The notes under the pieces: generated by a model | Databases searched by the model: none | Seen by the model: the letters and a program-made list of their open reading frames with translations, nothing else | Told to the model about the DNA's origin: nothing | Position numbers and translations under genes: made by a program | Assembly: GCF_026000115.1 (NCBI RefSeq) | Contig: NZ_AP026867.1 | Coordinates: forward strand, 341,501-405,500 | Origin: Aureispira anguillae | Lineage (GTDB): Bacteria > Bacteroidota > Bacteroidia > Chitinophagales > Saprospiraceae | Direction of reading: 5' to 3' | Length of the DNA: 64,000 bases | Shown: one piece after another, positions 53,940 to 62,985 of the stretch | Position numbering within the stretch: the stretch's first letter is position 1 | Layout of the letters: each line of letters opens with the position of its first letter

Positions 53940-54265
53940 AAATCAACCTACTAAAGCAAATACCTTGGGCCTTATGTTCACTACTCAATCAATTAGTAGT
54001 TCTATATGCTGCTTATTATTTGTACGATAAGGACTATGGATATGGTAGTGGTCGAGCGTTTAGCTACTTTCTTTCTTTTAGTTATTTTGTACTGGGGGCA
54101 GCAGGGATATTAGGAATCGTTTCTGGGGTACTAGGAATGATCTTTTCAGTCTTGTCAGAGTCTTGGTTCAAAGTCACTCTAAAAATGATTTTAATTTATA
54201 TTCCTTGTTTGTTTTTATCTGTTGTTTGGGGATACCTTTGGTTGGTTTTATTAGCTTGGATTTGA
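53936..54265 (+). CDS. Small hydrophobic membrane protein, partner of the caspase-fold protein
   Basis: Encodes 109 residues with about three membrane segments (LLNQLVVLYAAYYLY, then FVLGAAGILGIVSGVLGMIF and IYIPCLFLSVVWGYLWLVLL). No signal peptide or known domain. Its start overlaps the stop of the upstream gene, giving translational coupling, and the two products may form a membrane complex. Function unknown. Confidence 0.75.
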   Translation: MKINLLKQIPWALCSLLNQLVVLYAAYYLYDKDYGYGSGRAFSYFLSFSYFVLGAAGILGIVSGVLGMIFSVLSESWFKVTLKMILIYIPCLFLSVVWGYLWLVLLAWI

Positions 54266-54565
54266 TAAAAATAGCGTTTGGAAAGCAATATTTTGCGATT
54301 GAAAATTTAAAAAAACTTCAATCGCAAATTAAATAAAAGAATGGGAGATAGAGTATAGAATTTAAAATAGAGTGTAGTGAATTTTAGTTTCCATGATCTA
54401 TATTAATAGACACCATATAAAGATAGGAGATAATGCGAGCTTTTTCCACCATTTTGAGTAAGTGGGGCGTTTCATTGTATAAGTGTAACCTATTCTTGTG
54501 TAACTGTATCTATGTTAGATAGTAGCCCCTATAACCGTTTAATGGAGGCTACTATCTAAAAAGGG
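54266..54565. other. Intergenic stretch with two hairpins
   Basis: Contains a perfect 12-bp hairpin at 54292-54328 (TTTGCGATTGAA / TTCAATCGCAAA), 26 bases past the membrane protein gene, and an 11-bp hairpin at 54517-54557 (AGATAGTAGCC / GGCTACTATCT) just past mutL. Neither has a good T tract, but both sit where transcript ends are expected. No gene seen. Confidence 0.55.
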
Positions 54566-56518
54566 CTATTCAAAGCGTTTGCTTAATTCAACCATGTCCA
54601 TAGAAATAAATGTTTTATGTCCATTAGGACCAACATAAGGAACTTGACAAGCAAACAATTCATTGATTAGTTGCTGCATTTCTATTGCTGTTAATGACTT
54701 TCCTGCTTTAATTGATGCCTGATAAGCCAAGGAACGAGCCAAGTTGTCATATAACTCAATTTTTAAATCTATATTTTGTTTGAATTGCTCTAATAATTGG
54801 CTAATAATTAGCTGTTCATTTTGCTGGCTTAACTCACTAGGCAAGCCATGAACAACAAAACTATTGGTACCAAATTCTTTTATATCAAGCCCTAATTCGT
54901 TTAGTTGAGGCAATAGTTCTTTTAGCAAAGCAGCATCTCCAGTTGATAATTCAACACTTTGAGGAAAGAGCAATTTTTGAGTGGTTGCTTTTTTGTGCTC
55001 AAGTTGATATAAATAGCGCTCATACATAATACGTTGATGAGCCATTTGTTGATCAATGAGTAAAAAACCAGATTTGATAGGACTAACAATATATCGGTTG
55101 TGTAACTGATATAAATGCTTGGTTGTTGCACTATCAGAGAGGTTTTTGGATGAAGCGGCAGAGGCTTTGCTAGAAAAAGTCAGTTCATCAGACTCATTTT
55201 GTTGCGTAGAAGGGCGGTCTCCAATAGAAGAAGAGAAGAGTGTTTGTTCTTCTTGTTCCAGTTTTTGCCCCTGTTCCATGGCCTCATTTTCGATATTTTC
55301 GTAGAGCTTGTCCCAATTTTGGAGATTAGAAAGCTCCGTTTCTGTTTTAGGTTGCTTTTGATGACCAGAAAATGATGATTTGCTAGTATTGTTTACCTTT
55401 GACTTAAAGGTTTGATTATCATTTTGAGGGCGGTCAAAAGAAGACTTTAGCACAGAAGGATTTAAATGCGCCTCATCTAAATGTTGAGAAATCCCGCTTT
55501 CTACCTCAAAATCAAGGCTAGGAGTAATACTATTTTGAGCTAGGGCATGTCGAGCCGTTACCCGTAGGTAATTATAAACCAGTCGTTCATCCTCAAACTT
55601 TATTTCTTGCTTCGTTGGATGAACATTGACATCAATTTTTTTAGGATTAATTTCGAAAAAAACAACGTATAAAGGATAAACCTTTTCGGGTAATAAATCC
55701 TCATAAGCGCTTAATAAAGCGTGATTGAGATAGCCACTTTTAATAAATCGATTGTTGACAAAGAAAAACTGATCTCCACGAGTTTTTTTGGCAGCCTCAG
55801 GTTTTCCGATATAACCTGTAATCTTTATAATATCGGTATCTTCCTCAATCGGAATCAAATTTTTGTTGACCTTGTTGCCTAAAATTCCTACAATGCGCTG
55901 TCGCAAATTAGAAATGGGCAGATGATACAACTTGGCAGAGTTGTGATGCAGAGAGAAAAAGGTATCGGGATGAGCCAGTGCAACATGTTGAAACTCGTCG
56001 ATGATATGACGCATTTCTACTGTATCAGACTTCAAAAAATTACGTCTAGCAGGAATATTATAGAATAAATTTTTGACAGCGATAGAAGTTCCTGCTGCTG
56101 TTTGACAAGGCTCTTGACTGTTTATTTTAGAACCAGAAATTTTAATCTGTATTCCCAGTTCTTCCTGCTGCTTTTTGGTACGCATTTCTACTTGCGCTAC
56201 TGCTGCAATTGAAGCCATTGCCTCCCCTCTAAATCCCTTCGTCCGAATCGAAAAAAGATCTTCTGTTTGGCGAATTTTAGAGGTGGCATGTCGTTCAAAG
56301 CACATTCGGGCATCTGTTTCAGACATACCTATCCCATCATCTACCACTTGGATAAGTGTTTTACCTGCATTTTTGATAATCAGGCGTATGTTCTTTGCAC
56401 CAGCATCAATGGCGTTTTCCAAAAGCTCTTTGACGACAGAAGCAGGGCGTTGTACTACTTCTCCCGCAGCAATTTGATTGGCAATGTGATCAGGTAATAA
56501 TTGTATTAGGTCTGCCAT
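54566..56518 (-). CDS. mutL: DNA mismatch repair protein MutL, endonuclease-deficient type
   Basis: Encodes 650 residues from the ATG at 56518 (MADLIQLLPD); a start five codons earlier is unlikely. The N-terminal GHKL ATPase has ELLENAIDAGA, DDGIGM and TKGFRGEAMASI. A long low-complexity linker (about 330-450) precedes the dimerisation domain. The metal-binding endonuclease motif DQHAxxExxxxE reads DQQMAHQRIMYE here and the CPHGRP site reads GPNGHKTF, so the nicking activity seems absent. It couples mismatch recognition by MutS to downstream repair. The strand-discrimination route is therefore not evident. Confidence 0.95.
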   Translation of the reverse strand: MADLIQLLPDHIANQIAAGEVVQRPASVVKELLENAIDAGAKNIRLIIKNAGKTLIQVVDDGIGMSETDARMCFERHATSKIRQTEDLFSIRTKGFRGEAMASIAAVAQVEMRTKKQQEELGIQIKISGSKINSQEPCQTAAGTSIAVKNLFYNIPARRNFLKSDTVEMRHIIDEFQHVALAHPDTFFSLHHNSAKLYHLPISNLRQRIVGILGNKVNKNLIPIEEDTDIIKITGYIGKPEAAKKTRGDQFFFVNNRFIKSGYLNHALLSAYEDLLPEKVYPLYVVFFEINPKKIDVNVHPTKQEIKFEDERLVYNYLRVTARHALAQNSITPSLDFEVESGISQHLDEAHLNPSVLKSSFDRPQNDNQTFKSKVNNTSKSSFSGHQKQPKTETELSNLQNWDKLYENIENEAMEQGQKLEQEEQTLFSSSIGDRPSTQQNESDELTFSSKASAASSKNLSDSATTKHLYQLHNRYIVSPIKSGFLLIDQQMAHQRIMYERYLYQLEHKKATTQKLLFPQSVELSTGDAALLKELLPQLNELGLDIKEFGTNSFVVHGLPSELSQQNEQLIISQLLEQFKQNIDLKIELYDNLARSLAYQASIKAGKSLTAIEMQQLINELFACQVPYVGPNGHKTFISMDMVELSKRFE

Positions 56519-56629
56519 GTAATTTTGATTCAATTAAGCATTAAAAAGGTTCAACTAAACAATAAAACATAGTTAAGTAACTACGGAAAACTAATGATTG
56601 TAAATTTAACGCATAATCAATTCTGCGTA

Positions 56630-56826
56630 GTTAAGTAGATGGGTAAAATTAGTACCCTATTAATTAACGTGTATTTTTTTAACCTACAAGGCAAAAACCG
56701 AAGCTTTAGCGGGCTAACTAAGCCTGCGACTTCACGCAGCGAAGCAAGTAAAGCGAGGATTTTTAACGCAACTAGGGTGGAAAAAATGCTTAATTTATTC
56801 ATAATTATTTTTGTCCATCTACTTAC
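56630..56826. repeat. Inverted-repeat-bounded intergenic element D
   Basis: About 200 bases flanked by TTAAGTAGATGG (56631-56642) and CCATCTACTTA (56815-56825). Inside are ACAAGGCAAAAA and GGATTTTTAACGC, both similar to pieces of the element at 46117-46320. It lies between mutL and the next gene and has no coding capacity. Confidence 0.5.
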
Positions 56827-57186
56827 TTAATAATATTTCTCCAAAAGCTCATATTCTTGATGCTCCAAGGGAAACCAATATTCTAACAGTTGAGGTAATA
56901 AGCTATCCAGTACAATATAACTAGCCATGGACAGCAAAATAATAATTAATAATAATCTAAAAGAAGAAGAAGTCACAAAACTACCTTTTCTATGCGTTCC
57001 ATCCGAAGATTTATAATTGCCAAACTCTTGGCGGAGTCGCATTTTTGTTAGTGCTCCTTTGGCGTTTGCCTCCTCTCGTCCTTTTATTCGACGTTCTAGT
57101 GCTTCTTTATCAGCATCATAATAACGAGGCTTATAACCAAACTCCCGAGGTTGAAACTTAGTGGTACTATTAAATAGCTTGATCAT
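56827..57186 (-). CDS. Conserved small membrane protein
   Basis: Encodes 119 residues. A basic, charged N-terminal half (PREFGYKPRYYDADKEALERRI) is followed by one membrane segment (LLLIIILLSMASYIVLDSLL, about 80-100) and a short acidic tail. Similar small proteins lie next to mutL in other Bacteroidota in my recollection, sometimes misnamed as riboflavin synthase subunit beta; that name is not supported by the sequence. Function unknown. A tandem repeat lies just upstream of its start. Confidence 0.75.
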   Translation of the reverse strand: MIKLFNSTTKFQPREFGYKPRYYDADKEALERRIKGREEANAKGALTKMRLRQEFGNYKSSDGTHRKGSFVTSSSFRLLLIIILLSMASYIVLDSLLPQLLEYWFPLEHQEYELLEKYY

Positions 57187-57249
57187 GAACGAACGATTTT
57201 TTTACCCTGTAAAAAATAAATGTCCAGTGGACATTTAAGTGAGTGAACC

Positions 57250-57422
57250 GCAAAAGCGGCGTTAAAATAATCCAAAAACTAAAAACGCCCCCAGAAAACA
57301 CTACCACTCAAACAAAGCATGAGTAGCAAAAGCGGCGTTAAAATAATCCAAAACTAAAAACGCCCCCAGAAAACACTACCACTCAAACAAAGCATGAGTA
57401 GCAAAAGCGGCGTTAAAATAAC
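57250..57422. repeat. Tandem repeat, 75-76 bp unit, 2.3 copies
   Basis: Unit 1 at 57250-57325 (76 bp), unit 2 at 57326-57400 (75 bp; one A fewer) and a partial third to about 57422. Each unit begins GCAAAAGCGGCGTTAAAATA and contains ACGCCCCC, so GGCGTT and AACGCC can pair inside a unit. The copies are nearly identical, suggesting recent duplication. It lies in the region 57187-57487 between two minus-strand genes; no gene is seen there. Confidence 0.9.
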
Positions 57423-57487
57423 CGAAAAACTTTACAACAAGTATCCTTCAAAAAACGTTTTCTTATTTAAAAAAAAAATAAAAAAAA

Positions 57488-58267
57488 CTAAAAGATAGGG
57501 TTGATAGAATGAATTATATAGAGCATAATTACAATAATAAAAAACATAACAGCAATTAAAATATAAGCAGCTCCTTCTTCTCTGCGTCTATTGATAGATT
57601 GCTTGTTAGACGAACTTTTGTTTGAAGTAGGTTTACGAGTATTCTTTTGTTTTGTTGTTTTCTTTTTTTTAGAAACAGGTTTAGATGTTTCCTCTATTGT
57701 TTTATTTTTTTTGTCCAAAACTACCTCTTGTCTACGTTTTAAAGCAGCCTCTTGAGGCGAATAAGCCAAATTTTTGATCGACAAAGTTTTGGTACTAATT
57801 TTATCAGAATAACGATTAGAGGCACGAAGCTCAATCGTTAGATATTCTTTTGTTGTTGTGGACTCCATCAAACGAATGGTTTGTGTGCCATTAGAAGCAA
57901 CATCACCAATCATATCAATATGAACCTCCTCTGCGTTGAGTACTTCCCAAGAAATTGTCAAGACTTCTCCCTTTTGGCTTGCCTTTTTAGAAGCAAAAAA
58001 AGAAGATATGGTAGGAGCAGGGCCATCTAGTATTTTATCTACTTCGGCTGATAACTCATCTCCCAATGCTTTGTCATACCGAAAGCGTTTATGATCGTCG
58101 CTTAATACTTGGTAAGCTTCTTTTATCTGTTGATAGTGCCCTTCAAAAAATGGGTCGTGTCCATTTTTTTCGGGGTGAAATTTGAGCGATAATTTTTGAT
58201 AAGCACGCTGAATCTCAGCAGCTGTTGCTCTTTTGTTGATGCCTAATATATAGTAGTAGTCTTTCAC
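57488..58267 (-). CDS. J-domain membrane protein with HPE in place of HPD
   Basis: Encodes 259 residues. The N-terminal J domain (2-65) is typical (YYYILGINKRATAAEIQRAY, then IKEAYQVLSDDHKR), but the catalytic HPD is HPE (KFHPEKNGHD). A beta-sandwich-like region (about 85-170, TISWEVLNAEEVHID) and a Lys/Ser/Thr-rich linker follow. A C-terminal membrane segment (about 233-253) anchors it, so the J domain is cytoplasmic. J domains stimulate Hsp70 ATPase through HPD; the Asp to Glu change may weaken this. Single gene after a 70-base gap from the lipoprotein gene. Confidence 0.85.
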   Translation of the reverse strand: MKDYYYILGINKRATAAEIQRAYQKLSLKFHPEKNGHDPFFEGHYQQIKEAYQVLSDDHKRFRYDKALGDELSAEVDKILDGPAPTISSFFASKKASQKGEVLTISWEVLNAEEVHIDMIGDVASNGTQTIRLMESTTTKEYLTIELRASNRYSDKISTKTLSIKNLAYSPQEAALKRRQEVVLDKKNKTIEETSKPVSKKKKTTKQKNTRKPTSNKSSSNKQSINRRREEGAAYILIAVMFFIIVIMLYIIHSINPIF

Positions 58268-58340
58268 AAAACAAAGATAAGCTTTTTTGTGTTAAGAAGG
58301 AAGTTGTTTTTTAACAAAAAGCATCTTAAAAACAAAGTTA

Positions 58341-60113
58341 TTATTGTTGTGCTCCATAGGTACAGGGGAGTGCAATAAAACCTAATTTTTGAATAAAATC
58401 TTGTTCTTTTTTTAGTTGTTTGCGTCTAAGCTTCTCTTTGTGAAAGATGGCTTGATACGTTAAATCTAGTTGCAGTTTATTAAAACGTTGGTGGCCTGAA
58501 TCTAATTTTTTTAAAAGAATTTTAAGTGCTTTTGGGGAAACCATTTGGGGGTGTAGTTCTATTCGGACAATCGGTGCAACTTGAAACGTTTGTAAATCAT
58601 AATAAACAGCACCTTTTCGATAAGCAACGACTAGAGCTTGGGCTTCTTGCATTTTTTTGTACAAAAGGTAAGGGTCACCATAATACCCTGCCTGAAACCG
58701 ATTATTATCTTTGCTTGTAAACGCAAAAATACTGTTGATTTTTTTGTCTATACTATAGACATGGACTCTATCATAATAAGCCCCTTTAGCCACTTTAATT
58801 TCCAAATCAAATGTATCAAGAGGTTCTAAGGCTTCGGCTATTGTAATCCAACCCATTTTATCCAACTGAAATCCAAACTTTTTGAGCCTGTATGTTGCTC
58901 TTTTGTGCAGCACCTTTTGATAATTTTCTCGTTGCCGTTGAGCAAGGGCAGCTTTCTGTTGGAGTGCTTTATCATGCGTATGTTTTAATTGGCAAAGTTG
59001 TTGGCGAGTTTTTTGAAGTTGTTTGCTATAATATTTTCCCAAATTTTTGACAGCAGTTGGCAGATTTTTGATATTTCCCCAATTTTCTCTAGCAAAAGCT
59101 TTGAATTGCAGTTGTTGAGGGGGTTTAGTGCCTAATAATTGAGCTACTTTGTCATCGCACCGAGAAAGATCCCAGTCCAAATGTTGTAAATAGACCTCTA
59201 AAGCCGCCTGTTCTTGAGCCAAATGCAGGTAATGCATTCGTTGCTCAAATGCTTTAGTAGCAATAAAAGTAGCAGCAAATTTTTTCTTTTTTATAACCTT
59301 AATAGCGCCAGGGTCTATCCCTGTACATAAACTAGTGGTGTCCGAAGATTGTCCCTCCCATTGATAAAACTTAAACTGGACATTGGATGGATGGGCGGTT
59401 TTTTTAGAGCGTGGATAATGTGGACTAAAGCTGTAATAGAGGCTATCGATGAGTTTTTTATTTGCAGTTTTGTAATTTCTAAAAGGGAGGTTTTGTTCTA
59501 CTGTTAAGGCAAAATTGGGGGGCAAAAAATCAAGCTCTTTTAAGTCCATTGGAATCAAAAACTGTTTAGGTTTTTGGGAACTCAACCATTGCATTTCTCC
59601 TTGTGGATTGCGGATGCCTTCAAAAATAAGCGCATGTTTTAGACCATGAGCTGTAGGAGTTGCAACATAAATAGGTTGATCCTTGTTGAGTATTAATTGT
59701 TTGCCATCTTTTGTGGCATTAATGAATAATGTAGCTCCTTTTTGCAGCACTTTATCTTTGTACTGACCACTAATATTGGATTGAATTTGTTCTTCTAAAG
59801 AGGCAATATCCACTACTTCAAGTGTGATTTCTTTTTCGATGATACGACCAGTCTGATCCCTAAATGCTGCTTTAGGAATGGATAAAACAGTACCATTGCT
59901 AGTTTCTACCACTTGATCTTCTAGACCACTTAACTGGAAAAATTCACTTTTTTTGAAAGTTTCTATAAAAGGATCGTTGGGGTAATACTTTATTTTTTTT
60001 GTTAAGTCTTCTATATTGATAATTAGAGATTGCTCTTGATTGGAGTTGGAGGAATTAGAATTACAAGCAATCAAAAATAGGAAGCAAGCAAGAATGATTA
60101 GATTGATTTTCAT
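58341..60113 (-). CDS. Large lipoprotein of unknown function
   Basis: Encodes 590 residues from the ATG at 60113, which begins a clear lipoprotein signal (LIILACFLFLIACNSNSS). The longer frame up to 60197 adds an unlikely polar stretch. After the lipid-anchored Cys comes a Ser/Asn linker, a beta-rich domain with KITLEV-like strands (about 75-200), and a very Gln/Lys-rich helical region (about 290-420, possible coiled coil). A C-terminal region contains YYDRVHVYSIDKK and IVRIELHPQ. I recognise no family. It is probably anchored at the outer membrane facing the periplasm or the outside. Confidence 0.8.
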   Translation of the reverse strand: MKINLIILACFLFLIACNSNSSNSNQEQSLIINIEDLTKKIKYYPNDPFIETFKKSEFFQLSGLEDQVVETSNGTVLSIPKAAFRDQTGRIIEKEITLEVVDIASLEEQIQSNISGQYKDKVLQKGATLFINATKDGKQLILNKDQPIYVATPTAHGLKHALIFEGIRNPQGEMQWLSSQKPKQFLIPMDLKELDFLPPNFALTVEQNLPFRNYKTANKKLIDSLYYSFSPHYPRSKKTAHPSNVQFKFYQWEGQSSDTTSLCTGIDPGAIKVIKKKKFAATFIATKAFEQRMHYLHLAQEQAALEVYLQHLDWDLSRCDDKVAQLLGTKPPQQLQFKAFARENWGNIKNLPTAVKNLGKYYSKQLQKTRQQLCQLKHTHDKALQQKAALAQRQRENYQKVLHKRATYRLKKFGFQLDKMGWITIAEALEPLDTFDLEIKVAKGAYYDRVHVYSIDKKINSIFAFTSKDNNRFQAGYYGDPYLLYKKMQEAQALVVAYRKGAVYYDLQTFQVAPIVRIELHPQMVSPKALKILLKKLDSGHQRFNKLQLDLTYQAIFHKEKLRRKQLKKEQDFIQKLGFIALPCTYGAQQ

Positions 60114-60318
60114 AAATGATGTCAATTTATATTCTATAAATAGTCTATTCATTTTGATGCAATAAGATTCTTTTTTGGTGTGAACAAAAAAGGTCAAACA
60201 GCTAAACTTCTTTGCTCCAAAAAGTGATCGGAAAGCTCTTTATCGGAAACGTATGCAAAATAGAAATAAAGGGAAGGAGCATTTTTAGAGAAAAACCGTA
60301 GTATGTTAGTGATTAAAA

Positions 60319-62133
60319 TTACATCGCCTGTAGCTTGACCAACTGCTGATATATACCACCCACAGCAAGTAACTCTTCGTGTTTACCCTGTTCGACAATT
60401 TTTCCATCTTGCAGAACAATAATTTTATCGACATGTTGGATGGTTGATAGTCGATGTGCAATAACAATAGACGTTCGATTTTGCATGACTCTAAAAAGCG
60501 CCTCTTGCACCAGTCGTTCAGAAGCAGAATCAAGAGCAGAAGTAGCTTCGTCCAAGATGAGGATAGGAGGATTTCGAAGGATGGCTCTTGCTATGGTAAT
60601 TCGCTGTCGTTGCCCACCACTTAATTTGCTACCCCGATCACCAATCGAAGTCTGGTAACCTTTCTCTAATTGAACGATAAATTCATGCGCATTAGCAATT
60701 TTTGCAGCCCTTTCTACTTCCTCTTGACTGATGTTTTCGAGACCAAAAACAATATTGTTATAAATGGTATCATTGAACAAAATAGCTTCTTGAGAAACCA
60801 TACTCATTAAACCCCTAAGGTCTTTGAGTTGATAGTCCTTGATGTTGATTCCATCCAGTAAAATAGCCCCTTGTTCAATGTCATAAAAACGAGGAATTAG
60901 GTCAATCAAAGTTGATTTTCCTGCACCAGAAGCTCCTACAAAGGCGATAGATTGACCTTTGGGAATCGTCAAATTAATAGTATCTAAAATAAGGCGATCG
61001 GAGTTGTATTGGAAACTAACATTTTGAAATTCTATTCCTGTTTTTAGTTGTTGAATAGCTTGGGCATCAGGGGCATCTTGGATGTGAATAGGATGCGCTA
61101 AAATTTGGTGGATTCGCTCAATGGCAGCACTTCCTTTCTGAATGGCATAATAAGCACTAGAGAACGATTTTGCAGGATCAATGATGTTGTAAAACATGGT
61201 AATAAAGACCACAAAAGTAGAAGCCTCAAAAACACCTTGAAAAACCAACGATCCCCCAAACATTAATAAAACGACAACAACAGCAACGCCTAAAAATTCT
61301 GTTAGGGGAGACGATAAATCTTTGCGCCTCATGATACGAGTCATTGTCCCTTCGTAATATTGATTTTCTGCCTCAAAATTCTGTTCTTGATAAGATTCTG
61401 CATTAAAGGCTCGAACAATGCGCAAACCGCCTAATGCTTCATCCAAAATGGACAACAAGCGACCTTGCGATTCTTGTGCGGCTGTAGACTTCCGTTTTAG
61501 TGTTTTGGCAATGCCACCAATAATTAAACCAACAAAAAGGATTAAAATAAACGAAAAACCAGTAAGTAGTGGGCTGATATAGAGCATAACAGCCAAGGAA
61601 CCAATAATCATAATGGGAGATCGGACGATGGTTTCAACCGATTGCAAAACCGACCATTGTATTTCTTGGACATCAATGGTAATTCTAGACATCAAATCAC
61701 CTTTGCGCTCCTCCGAAAAATAGGAGAGGGGCAAGTACATTAGTTTTTGGAAGACCGCTTGCCGAATGCGTTTTTCTATTCCATAACGCACAGGAACCAT
61801 GACATAAAGGGCCAAATAGCGAAATAAATTCTTGAATAAAAAGGTTGTAATAACAATGATAGAAACTAAAATTAGCCCTGCATTTTTTCCATTGTCAAGA
61901 ATGTATTGGTTAAGGGTATTGTTAAAATAAGTTTTGCAATTGGCAATAAAGCCAGTCTCAATTACTTTGGTGGTTTCAACTACCTCTGTTACAAAAAGAA
62001 TGTCTAAAAATGGTTTTAAAACCAAAAAAGAAGCAATGGTAAATAATGCAGCAAGAACATTAAATAGAATGTTTAATATCGCATAGGATTTATAATATTT
62101 TAAATATTGTATTGTTTTCCAAAAATGCTGCAT
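60319..62133 (-). CDS. MsbA-like ABC exporter
   Basis: Encodes 604 residues from the ATG at 62133. The membrane domain (1-320, six segments) is followed by the ATPase domain with Walker A GASGAGKST, signature LSGGQRQR, Walker B ILDEATSALD and the H loop in IVIAHRLST. A fused half-transporter that works as a homodimer in the inner membrane, of the MsbA/lipid-exporter type; lipid A core or a lipid-like drug is the likely substrate, not provable here. The TrpF-like gene lies 57 bases upstream on the same strand and may be co-transcribed. Confidence 0.92.
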   Translation of the reverse strand: MQHFWKTIQYLKYYKSYAILNILFNVLAALFTIASFLVLKPFLDILFVTEVVETTKVIETGFIANCKTYFNNTLNQYILDNGKNAGLILVSIIVITTFLFKNLFRYLALYVMVPVRYGIEKRIRQAVFQKLMYLPLSYFSEERKGDLMSRITIDVQEIQWSVLQSVETIVRSPIMIIGSLAVMLYISPLLTGFSFILILFVGLIIGGIAKTLKRKSTAAQESQGRLLSILDEALGGLRIVRAFNAESYQEQNFEAENQYYEGTMTRIMRRKDLSSPLTEFLGVAVVVVLLMFGGSLVFQGVFEASTFVVFITMFYNIIDPAKSFSSAYYAIQKGSAAIERIHQILAHPIHIQDAPDAQAIQQLKTGIEFQNVSFQYNSDRLILDTINLTIPKGQSIAFVGASGAGKSTLIDLIPRFYDIEQGAILLDGINIKDYQLKDLRGLMSMVSQEAILFNDTIYNNIVFGLENISQEEVERAAKIANAHEFIVQLEKGYQTSIGDRGSKLSGGQRQRITIARAILRNPPILILDEATSALDSASERLVQEALFRVMQNRTSIVIAHRLSTIQHVDKIIVLQDGKIVEQGKHEELLAVGGIYQQLVKLQAM

Positions 62134-62190
62134 TAAGGTACAATTGATGGTTGAAAAAAGAAGGGAAATCAAATTGGATTACAGGCTGTA

Positions 62191-62841
62191 TTAGAAACCA
62201 ATAAGATCCAATTCTTCTAAGGTTTCAAAGATTTCATCTAAGTCATCAAATGATTTAACACCTACCTTCTCTTCTTCGCCCCCTTGCAAACTAATTCCAT
62301 AAGGTTGAACTGTATCCAAAAAAGATTTTAACTCAGCAGGAGGACAACTGATACTAATTAAGATAGCGTATTCTTGACAAAGATCTTGCAGTTTTTTTAG
62401 CGCAGTAGGGTTGTTTTTTAGTTGATTCCAATCAATGCCATTTTTTTCTAAATCTAGATAAAAATAATCAACCTGTTCTGCTAAGTCTTTACATTTTGTG
62501 GCAAAGTCGTCTAACTTAGATAGCTCCTCCAAAACCCATTCTTTGATCAAAACAACTTGTTTTAGCTGTAGAGCGATTTGATCGTCTGTAAACATGCCCA
62601 ATTGTACCGCATCTAAGTTGAGTAATTCTATAGAAGCTTGAATTTCATCCAGCGATTGTGCCATCCCAAATTCTCCAACAATTTTAGGACCAACCAACCA
62701 ATCTTTAATTTCTTTTACATCTTGTGGGCGAGTATAGTTTGCGTGTCCAATTTCGAGCGAAAAACCTAACCATTCCACATTCCAAGCAGCAAAATAACGA
62801 GCATCAGTTAAGTTATTAATACTAGTTGCCTTTATTTTCAT
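62191..62841 (-). CDS. TrpF-like TIM-barrel protein lacking the catalytic Cys
   Basis: Encodes 216 residues from the ATG at 62841 (MKIKATSINNLTDARYFAAW). The layout follows phosphoribosylanthranilate isomerase: TDARYFAA near the start, LGFSLE, LDAVQLG in the middle, and PYGISLQGGEEEKVGVKSFD at the end, matching the GVD(V/L)SSGVE-PGxKD phosphate-binding loop. The KxCG motif with the catalytic Cys has become KIKAT, and the HGDE segment is lost, so it is unlikely to be an active TrpF. No other trp gene is nearby. Probably a repurposed barrel; function unknown. Confidence 0.7.
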   Translation of the reverse strand: MKIKATSINNLTDARYFAAWNVEWLGFSLEIGHANYTRPQDVKEIKDWLVGPKIVGEFGMAQSLDEIQASIELLNLDAVQLGMFTDDQIALQLKQVVLIKEWVLEELSKLDDFATKCKDLAEQVDYFYLDLEKNGIDWNQLKNNPTALKKLQDLCQEYAILISISCPPAELKSFLDTVQPYGISLQGGEEEKVGVKSFDDLDEIFETLEELDLIGF

Positions 62842-62985
62842 TTGAGATATTTTTTTTAGTGCAGGATATTTGTTCCAAAGCAAAGGCAAAGATAATAATT
62901 TATTTTGAGCTTATAGTAGTCTGTTATTTTTTATCATACCCAATAGATGAGCATGCCAAATCTTTTGGAGCTGGGGTATAATGTT

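Noticed and set aside
56827-57186. Riboflavin synthase subunit beta
   Set aside because: Similar proteins have been given this name, but there is no lumazine-synthase or riboflavin-synthase motif; it is a small one-helix membrane protein.
57250-57422. CRISPR array
   Set aside because: The 75-bp units are contiguous, with no unique spacers and no cas genes nearby; it is an ordinary tandem repeat.
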